NCBI RefSeq assembly: GCF_001421805.1 | Contig: NZ_LMLC01000001.1 | Coordinates: 744,001 to 808,000 of the forward strand | Direction: 5' to 3' | DNA: 64,000 nt | From: Sphingomonas sp. Leaf34 | GTDB taxonomy: Bacteria > Pseudomonadota > Alphaproteobacteria > Sphingomonadales > Sphingomonadaceae | Shown: in pieces, positions 59,328-64,000 of the stretch | How positions within the stretch are numbered: the stretch's first letter is position 1 | Layout: each line of letters opens with the position of its first letter | Notes under the pieces: model-generated | What the model was told of the DNA's origin: nothing | Database searches by the model: none | What the model saw: only the letters and a program-made list of their open reading frames with translations | Translations under genes and position numbers: made by a program

Positions 59328-59753
59328 TCAGTTGAAAACCCAAAGGCGGTTGAGCACGAAGCTCAGGATCGCGGCAAGAAGCACGGCGGGGACCAACGGG
59401 ACCCACGGGTGCAGGTGAAACAGCGCGGTGCCGATCCAGGTGACCAGCGCGTTGAGCGCGAGCCCGGCGCCCTGGACGATCACGAACTTGATATGCCGCC
59501 CCGCCCCGGGCTCCTTCGCATGTCCCCTGAAGCTCCAGCGGCTGTGCAGGAAGAACCCGACGACCACCGCGACGGCAAACGCGAACGGCACCGCCGCCAC
59601 CGCCTGGCGTGGTGGGAAGACATACGCCGTCAGCGGCAGGTAGACGAGCGAATAGACCATGCTCGTGAAGCCGCCGGCAATCCCGAAGCGCACGAGCTGG
59701 CCGAGCACGCCGCTCGCCCGCATCTGCTCCACCTGTCGCCAAATCGCCTGCAT
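59328..59753 (-). CDS. GtrA family polyprenyl-linked sugar flippase-like protein
   Basis: 141-residue membrane protein with four transmembrane helices. The RFGIAGGFTSMVYSLVYLPL helix and the SRWSFRG motif between helices 2 and 3 are the GtrA signature, followed by VQGAGLALNALVTWIGTALF and LSFVLNRLWVF. GtrA proteins are thought to flip polyprenyl-phosphate-linked sugars across the membrane. The ATG at 59753 is chosen; the long open frame upstream on the same strand is a shadow of the GT-C gene. It is divergent from the GT-C gene, with about 90 bases between. Confidence 0.88.
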   Translation of the reverse strand: MQAIWRQVEQMRASGVLGQLVRFGIAGGFTSMVYSLVYLPLTAYVFPPRQAVAAVPFAFAVAVVVGFFLHSRWSFRGHAKEPGAGRHIKFVIVQGAGLALNALVTWIGTALFHLHPWVPLVPAVLLAAILSFVLNRLWVFN

Positions 59754-59830
59754 GCCCGCCTTGTTCTTTACCAACACCGCGATAGAGCGACGCTTGAGAT
59801 ATGCCCGCGCATCTAGAGTGCGTGCGGGCC

Positions 59831-59838
59831 GGAGGAAA
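59831..59838 (+). promoter_or_regulatory. Ribosome binding site deciding a TTG start
   Basis: GGAGGAAA eight bases before TTG 59844, a near-perfect Shine-Dalgarno. It confirms TTG as the start of the GT-C gene. Confidence 0.75.
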
Positions 59839-59843
59839 GCGTT

Positions 59844-61631
59844 TTGGATCAGGCACCACCGCGGCGGCATACGCTGCTCGACGCACTCGATCGGCATTGG
59901 ATCGCCTTGTCGTTGCTCGCCTGGGTGGCGGTGGCGGCATGGTCGATGGTCGATCGCTGGGGGCAGGTCCGCTGGCTGTCGCTCGGCGATACCGACGACA
60001 ATATGCGGCTGATGCAGGTCCGCGCGCTGCTCGACGGCCAGGGCTGGTACGATCTGCGCAACTACCGGCTGAACCCGCCGGTCGGGTTCGACATTCACTG
60101 GAGCCGGATCGTCGACCTGCCGATCGCCGGGCTGATCCTGGTCTTCCGTTTGTTCACGAGCAACAGCTGGGCGGAGCGGCTGGCGTGCGGGATCGCGCCG
60201 CTGCTGCCGCTGTCGATCGCGATGCTCGGCATCGGCGCGACCGTGCGGCGGCTGATCAGCCCCTATGCGTGGCCGCTCGCCATCGTGTTCATGGTCGGCG
60301 CGACCGGCACGATGCTGATGTTCATGCCCGAGCGGATCGATCATCACGGCTGGCAGCTGGCGATGCTGAGCCTCACGGTCGCGGGCCTGTGCGACACCAA
60401 CGGCCGCCGCGGTGGCGCGATGGTCGGCATCGCCAGCGCGGTATCGCTGTCGATCGGGCTCGAGCTGTTGCCCTATGCGGCGATGGCAGGCGCGATCATC
60501 GCGCTGCGCTGGGTCTGGGACCGGGCGGAGGCGGAGCGGCTGTCGATCTATGCGCTGACGCTGGGCGGCGGCAGCACGCTGGGGTTCGCGTTGTTCGCGT
60601 CGAACGCCAACCAGGCGATGCGCTGCGACGCGCTGACGCCGGTGTGGCTGAGCGTGATGATCGCGGCGGGGATGCTGCTGTTCCTGCTCGCGCGGTTCGG
60701 GCCCGCCTCGCGCGGCGCGCGGCTGGCGCTGGCGCTGGCGGCCGGCGCGGCGATCGTCGCCGGCTTCGCACTCGTCTTCCCGCAGTGCCTCGGCCGCCCG
60801 GAGGGCATTTCGCCCGAGCTGCAGCGCAACTGGCTGAACAATGTCCGCGAGGCCAAGCCGATCTACAAGCACAGCTTCCGCGTCGGCTTCGCGCTGGCGA
60901 CGCTGCCGATCATCGGCCTGATCGGTGCGATCGTCGCCGCCTGGCGTGCGCGGCGCGATCCGCGTGCGGTCGGCTGGGCGGCGGTCGCGCTGTTCACCGC
61001 GTTCGCCTGCGCGATGCTGCTGTGGCAGGTCCGCGCCGGCCCCGCCGCGCAATTGCTGGCGATCCCGGGGGCGACCGCGCTCGGCTGGCTGATCCTGCCG
61101 AGGCTTCTCGGCAACCGATCGCTGGCGGTGCGCGTGCTGGGCACGGTCGGCGCGTTCCTGATCGTCTCCGGGCTGTTCGCGGGGATGGTGATCCAGTATT
61201 TCCCGATCGACCGCCCCAAGCCCTATGAAAAGCGCGTCAACATGGCGACGGGCAACTGCCTGCGGACGACAGTGCTGCTCGCGCTCAACAAATACCCCGC
61301 GCAGACGATCTTCACCTTCGTCGACATGGGCCCGCGGCTGATCACGATCACGCATCACGATGCGATCGCAGGGCCGTATCACCGCAACGGCGACGCGATC
61401 CTCGACGTCCAGCATGCGTTCGGGGGAACCGCGGACCAGGCACATGCGATCGTCAAGCGCCATGGCGCGACGATGATGCTGCTCTGCCCCAACGCGGCGG
61501 AATCGACCAACTACAAGGCGCGTAGCCCCAAGGGGTTCTACGCGGAGCTTGCCAAGAACGAGGTGCCGACGTGGCTGACGCCGCTCCCGCTGCCGCGCAA
61601 TTCGCCGCTGCGGCTGTTCAAGGTGGACTGA
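59844..61631 (+). CDS. STT3-like GT-C family membrane glycosyltransferase
   Basis: 595-residue polytopic membrane protein with about eleven helices. LSLGDTDDNMRLMQVRALLD carries an acidic motif in the first periplasmic loop, and the segment NPPVGFDIHWSRIVDLPIAG follows; both resemble STT3/AglB oligosaccharyltransferases and related GT-C transferases, which use polyprenyl-linked sugars. MPERIDHHGWQLAML is a second conserved loop. The C-terminal soluble part (ITHHDAIAGPYHRNGDAIL) lacks the WWDYG motif of true STT3, so it may transfer a single sugar. Start at TTG with a strong ribosome binding site. With the GtrA- and GtrB-like genes it forms a plausible periplasmic glycosylation set. Confidence 0.75.
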   Translation: MDQAPPRRHTLLDALDRHWIALSLLAWVAVAAWSMVDRWGQVRWLSLGDTDDNMRLMQVRALLDGQGWYDLRNYRLNPPVGFDIHWSRIVDLPIAGLILVFRLFTSNSWAERLACGIAPLLPLSIAMLGIGATVRRLISPYAWPLAIVFMVGATGTMLMFMPERIDHHGWQLAMLSLTVAGLCDTNGRRGGAMVGIASAVSLSIGLELLPYAAMAGAIIALRWVWDRAEAERLSIYALTLGGGSTLGFALFASNANQAMRCDALTPVWLSVMIAAGMLLFLLARFGPASRGARLALALAAGAAIVAGFALVFPQCLGRPEGISPELQRNWLNNVREAKPIYKHSFRVGFALATLPIIGLIGAIVAAWRARRDPRAVGWAAVALFTAFACAMLLWQVRAGPAAQLLAIPGATALGWLILPRLLGNRSLAVRVLGTVGAFLIVSGLFAGMVIQYFPIDRPKPYEKRVNMATGNCLRTTVLLALNKYPAQTIFTFVDMGPRLITITHHDAIAGPYHRNGDAILDVQHAFGGTADQAHAIVKRHGATMMLLCPNAAESTNYKARSPKGFYAELAKNEVPTWLTPLPLPRNSPLRLFKVD

Positions 61632-61640
61632 TGCCCACCG

Positions 61641-61670
61641 CCGTTATCCCGACGAAAGTCCGGATGACGG
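61641..61670. terminator. Family C half-hairpin as terminator
   Basis: CCGTTATCCCGACGAAAGTC followed by CGGATGACGG folds into a hairpin with a GAAA tetraloop. It is one arm of family C and lies between the convergent GT-C and MarC genes, one base before the MarC stop region. Confidence 0.7.
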
Positions 61671-61671
61671 C

Positions 61672-62292
61672 TTAGTGCAGCACCACCGACAGGCCATCGA
61701 GCACGAACTGCACCGCCAGCGCCGCCAGCAACACGCCGAGCAGGCGGGTGATCACCGCCTCGATCTTCGCGCCTAGGATCCGCATGATCGGCCCAGCGGC
61801 CAGCAGCGCGACCAGCGTCAGCAGCAGGATCGTCACCATCGCGGCGAGCACGATCGCCGAGCGCTCGAGCCCGCTGTTGCGGCTCATCAATAGCATGACC
61901 GACGCGATCGAGCCCGGCCCGGCGATCATCGGCATCGCCATCGGGAAGATCGAGACGTCCTCAGCCTCGGGGTCGCTCGCGACCTTGGCGGCGCGATCCT
62001 CGCGGCGCTCGGTGCGCTTTTCGAACACCATCTCTAGCGCGATCAGGAACAGCATGATGCCGCCGGCGATGCGGAAGCTCGCAAGGCTGATGCCCAACCC
62101 TTTCAGCAACGCCTCGCCGAACAGCGCGAACACGAACAGGATCGCCGCCGAGACGCCGACCGCGCGGATCGCCATCGCCCGCTTCTGCGTCGCCGACGCG
62201 CTCGCCGACAGTCCGGCATAGATCGGCGCGCAGCCGGGCGGATCGATGACCACGAAGAACGTGATCAGCGACGAGATATAGAGTTCGATCAC
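61672..62292 (-). CDS. MarC family integral membrane protein
   Basis: 206-residue membrane protein with six helices, MarC/UPF0056 family (YhgN-like). [21 protein letters not shown] and [17 protein letters not shown] are family marks, with [16 protein letters not shown] in the second half. The transported compound is unknown; the old multiple-antibiotic-resistance link is not supported. Starts with GTG at 62292, overlapping the folD stop (GTGA); the open frame continues to 62361 but the overlap makes GTG the better choice. Confidence 0.9.
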   Translation of the reverse strand: MIELYISSLITFFVVIDPPGCAPIYAGLSASASATQKRAMAIRAVGVSAAILFVFALFGEALLKGLGISLASFRIAGGIMLFLIALEMVFEKRTERREDRAAKVASDPEAEDVSIFPMAMPMIAGPGSIASVMLLMSRNSGLERSAIVLAAMVTILLLTLVALLAAGPIMRILGAKIEAVITRLLGVLLAALAVQFVLDGLSVVLH

Positions 62293-63164
62293 AGGCTCGA
62301 CTCCTCGATCGCGACGCCTTCGCGGCGCCCTGCCGAGACCAGAGTATTGCGCAACAGGCACGCGATCGTCATCGGCCCGACGCCCCCCGGTACCGGCGTG
62401 ATGGCGCCCGCGACGTCGACCGCGCTCGCAAAGTCGACGTCGCCGACCAGCCCCGTCTCGGTCCGGTTGATGCCGACGTCGATCACCGTCGCGCCGGGTT
62501 TGAGCCAGTCGCCCTTGATCATCTGCGGGATCCCGACCGCGGCGACGACGATGTCGGCGCGGCGGATATGTGCGGGCACGTCCTTCGTCCGGCTATGGAC
62601 GACGGTGACGGTGCAGCTTTCGCCGAGCAGCAGTTGCGCCATCGGCTTGCCGACGATGTTCGAGCGCCCGACGACGACCGCCTCGAGCCCGCTCAGGCTC
62701 GGCAACACGCTCTTGAGCAGCAGCACGCAGCCGAACGGCGTGCAGGGCACGAACCCCGGCAGTCCGGTCGCGAGACGGCCGGCGTTGATCGGGTGGAAGC
62801 CGTCGACGTCCTTGTCGGGATCGATCGCCGATATCACCGCCTGCTCGTCGATATGCTTGGGCAAGGGCAGCTGGACCAGGATGCCGTCGATCGCCGGATC
62901 GGCGTTGAGCGTCGCGACCAGCGCCAGCAGGTCCTCGGCCGACACGTCGGCGGGCAGCCGGTGCTCGATGCTCTCCATCCCCGCCTCGCGCGTCGCTTTG
63001 CCCTTCGAGCGGACATAGACGCTGGAGGCGGGATCCTCGCCGACCAGCACCACGGCAAGGCCGGGCGCGCGGCCCGCCTGTGTCCGAAAGGCGGTGACGC
63101 CCTCTGCGATACGGGCCCGGAGGCCGGCGGCGAAGGCCTTGCCGTCGATGATGGTCGCGCTCAT
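62289..63164 (-). CDS. folD: Methylenetetrahydrofolate dehydrogenase/cyclohydrolase
   Basis: 291-residue bifunctional enzyme interconverting 5,10-methylene-, 5,10-methenyl- and 10-formyl-tetrahydrofolate with [26 protein letters not shown] carries the Tyr and Lys (YxxxK) of the cyclohydrolase, [16 protein letters not shown] is PQ loop, [29 protein letters not shown] is the dinucleotide loop, and [17 protein letters not shown] the end signature. Its ATG overlaps the DUF167 stop and its stop overlaps the MarC GTG, both by four bases. Confidence 0.97.
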   Translation of the reverse strand: MSATIIDGKAFAAGLRARIAEGVTAFRTQAGRAPGLAVVLVGEDPASSVYVRSKGKATREAGMESIEHRLPADVSAEDLLALVATLNADPAIDGILVQLPLPKHIDEQAVISAIDPDKDVDGFHPINAGRLATGLPGFVPCTPFGCVLLLKSVLPSLSGLEAVVVGRSNIVGKPMAQLLLGESCTVTVVHSRTKDVPAHIRRADIVVAAVGIPQMIKGDWLKPGATVIDVGINRTETGLVGDVDFASAVDVAGAITPVPGGVGPMTIACLLRNTLVSAGRREGVAIEESSL

Positions 63165-63472
63165 GCCCGCGGCCCATAGAGCGCGGACGCGATTTCCGCC
63201 AGCGTAGCGACATCGCCGGCGATATGCAGGCGCTTCAGCCGCGCGGTTTCGCCCGAGACGATCGTCACCGCGCGCTTGGGCACACCGAAGCTCTTGGCAA
63301 CGAGCGCAACCAGTCCGGCGTTCGCGGCACCATCGACGGGCGCCGCCGCCAGGCGCGCGGCAAGATGCTCGGGGGTGCCGGCGGCGAGCATATCGCGGCC
63401 GCCGCGCGGGGTTACCCGGACGGCAATCGCCAAGCCGTCACCGACCGCGCGCCAGGCAGCCGGTCCGTTCAA
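63161..63472 (-). CDS. DUF167 family protein (YggU-like)
   Basis: 103-residue protein of unknown function in the DUF167/YggU family. [17 protein letters not shown] opens the conserved strand, [22 protein letters not shown] and [16 protein letters not shown] follow. It starts at TTG 63472, overlapping the YggT stop (TTGA), and ends in the folD start. YggT-DUF167 adjacency is common in bacteria. Confidence 0.88.
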   Translation of the reverse strand: MNGPAAWRAVGDGLAIAVRVTPRGGRDMLAAGTPEHLAARLAAAPVDGAANAGLVALVAKSFGVPKRAVTIVSGETARLKRLHIAGDVATLAEIASALYGPRA

Positions 63473-63771
63473 TAAGCCGCGACGAGATAGTTCTGCGCGA
63501 TGTTCGGGATGACGATGTTGGTCAAGATGTAGAGGATCAGCAGCACGACCAGCGGCGACAGGTCGAGCGCGCCGAAATCGGGCAGGATCCGACGGATCGG
63601 GCGATAAAGCGGCTCGGTGATCTTCTGCAGCGCGTTCCACACCGTGCGGACGAAATCGCTCTGCGTGTTGATGACGTTGAACGCGATCAGCCATGACAGC
63701 ACCGCCTGGATCACGATGACCCACCAGACGAGATTGAGCAGCAATTGGACGATCTGAAGAAGGGCGATCAA
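63469..63771 (-). CDS. YggT family membrane protein
   Basis: 100-residue protein with two membrane segments, YggT/YlmG family (LLQIVQLLLNLVWWVIVIQAVLSWLI, then LYRPIRRILPDFGALDLSPLVVLLILYIL). The bacterial and plastid relatives affect membrane or nucleoid distribution; the exact role is unclear. TTG at 63771 (with GGAG nine bases upstream) gives the usual length; the frame is open to an ATG at 63852. First gene of the coupled run. Confidence 0.85.
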   Translation of the reverse strand: MIALLQIVQLLLNLVWWVIVIQAVLSWLIAFNVINTQSDFVRTVWNALQKITEPLYRPIRRILPDFGALDLSPLVVLLILYILTNIVIPNIAQNYLVAAY

Positions 63772-63887
63772 GGCGTGGGTCTCCGCTGGTGTATTGCTGA
63801 TATAAGGGGGCGGAGGGAGAACGAGAAGGCCTGTGATGTTGCTGGATTGCACGTGACGATTTCAGCCGCACCTGCCGCCCCGAGTCC

Positions 63888-63970
63888 CGTCATCCTGGGC
63901 TCGACCCAGGATCCAGAGCCACGAAGATTACCTTTTGAGGCTCTGGATCCTGACTTTCGTCAGGATGACG
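63888..63970. repeat. Intergenic palindrome, family C copy 3
   Basis: CGTCATCCTGGGCTCGACCC arm in altered form, GATCCAGAGCC, spacer, GGCTCTGGATCCTGACTTTC and GTCAGGATGACG. The left arm is diverged while the right arm is standard. It lies upstream of the YggT gene, near the window end. Confidence 0.8.
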
Positions 63971-64000
63971 GGGGTGAAAGGCGGCTCGTCCCCTACCGCG

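Noticed and set aside
11788..63970. Spaced palindromes considered as CRISPR repeats
   Set aside because: Spacing is irregular over kilobases, arms vary between loci, there are no unique spacers of constant length and no cas genes.
1..64000. tRNA or rRNA genes
   Set aside because: No TTCGANNC-type T-loop with matching acceptor stem was recognised by eye in the intergenic gaps; a covariance search would be needed for a firm statement.

Overview
The window is about 64 kb of high-G+C chromosome from an alphaproteobacterium of the Sphingomonadales type (Sphingomonas or a close relative). This is inferred from protein character: a MipZ-type ParA ATPase, a single Rsh (p)ppGpp enzyme, class I PHA synthase with a phasin, a GlcNAc PTS next to a TonB receptor, and 5'-TTGACG/GCTATC promoter geometry. 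Several genes start with TTG or GTG, often in 4-base overlaps with the previous stop. No rRNA, tRNA, CRISPR array, transposase, integrase or phage gene was seen. Most of the window is ordinary core chromosome, and its unusual content lies mainly in the intergenic DNA.

Layout. 1-3.5 kb: end of a PTS enzyme I, a GlcNAc-type IICB permease with a second, cysteine-less IIB domain, an ABM monooxygenase and a Gfo/Idh/MocA oxidoreductase. 3.5-9 kb: a low-G+C orphan membrane protein, a CPA1 Na+/H+ antiporter, a pair of related hairpins, and a TonB siderophore receptor behind a Fur box. 9-16 kb: topA, a Sel1-like protein, panC, mipZ with an overlapping membrane DnaJ gene, and phosphomannomutase. 16-21 kb: a PH-like protein, a DEDDh exonuclease, a three-gene phosphorelay (CHASE3 kinase, response regulator, receiver-HisKA_2 kinase) and an FMN reductase. 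21-31 kb: class A PBP, threonine aldolase, EamA exporter, an NAD-dependent epimerase-like protein, M28 peptidase and pepN. 31-40 kb: tadA, rpmB, phytase-like protein, glycine-zipper protein, phosphoribosyltransferase, a trans-sulfuration enzyme, pgeF, GNAT, a MidA-like methyltransferase and lgt. 40-54 kb: acyl-CoA ligase, a lone molybdopterin oxidoreductase subunit, hemH, phaB, murA, a Crp/Fnr regulator, clpS, phasin, phaC, alaC, a TauE/SafE exporter and a thioesterase. 54-64 kb: an HxlR regulator, rsh, a GtrB/GtrA/GT-C glycosylation group with a methyltransferase, then a translationally coupled yggT-DUF167-folD-marC run.

How the genes work together. PHA metabolism is represented by phaB (acetoacetyl-CoA reductase), phaC (synthase) and a granule phasin; phaA and the usual regulator phaR are not in the window. 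Envelope functions are common: murA, pgeF, the class A PBP, lgt, the Gtr-like module and the TonB receptor. Stress and regulation genes include rsh, the phosphorelay, Crp/Fnr, HxlR and clpS.

The most distinctive feature is the set of intergenic palindromes. About two dozen loci, in at least seven sequence families, sit almost exclusively at gene ends. Each complete element is a pair of small hairpins in opposite orientation, so the whole can also fold as one long cruciform, like REP doublets. One of them supplies the beginning of the MidA-like coding sequence. Separately, positions 5901-6060 hold two hairpins with a conserved loop motif and a compensatory base-pair change.
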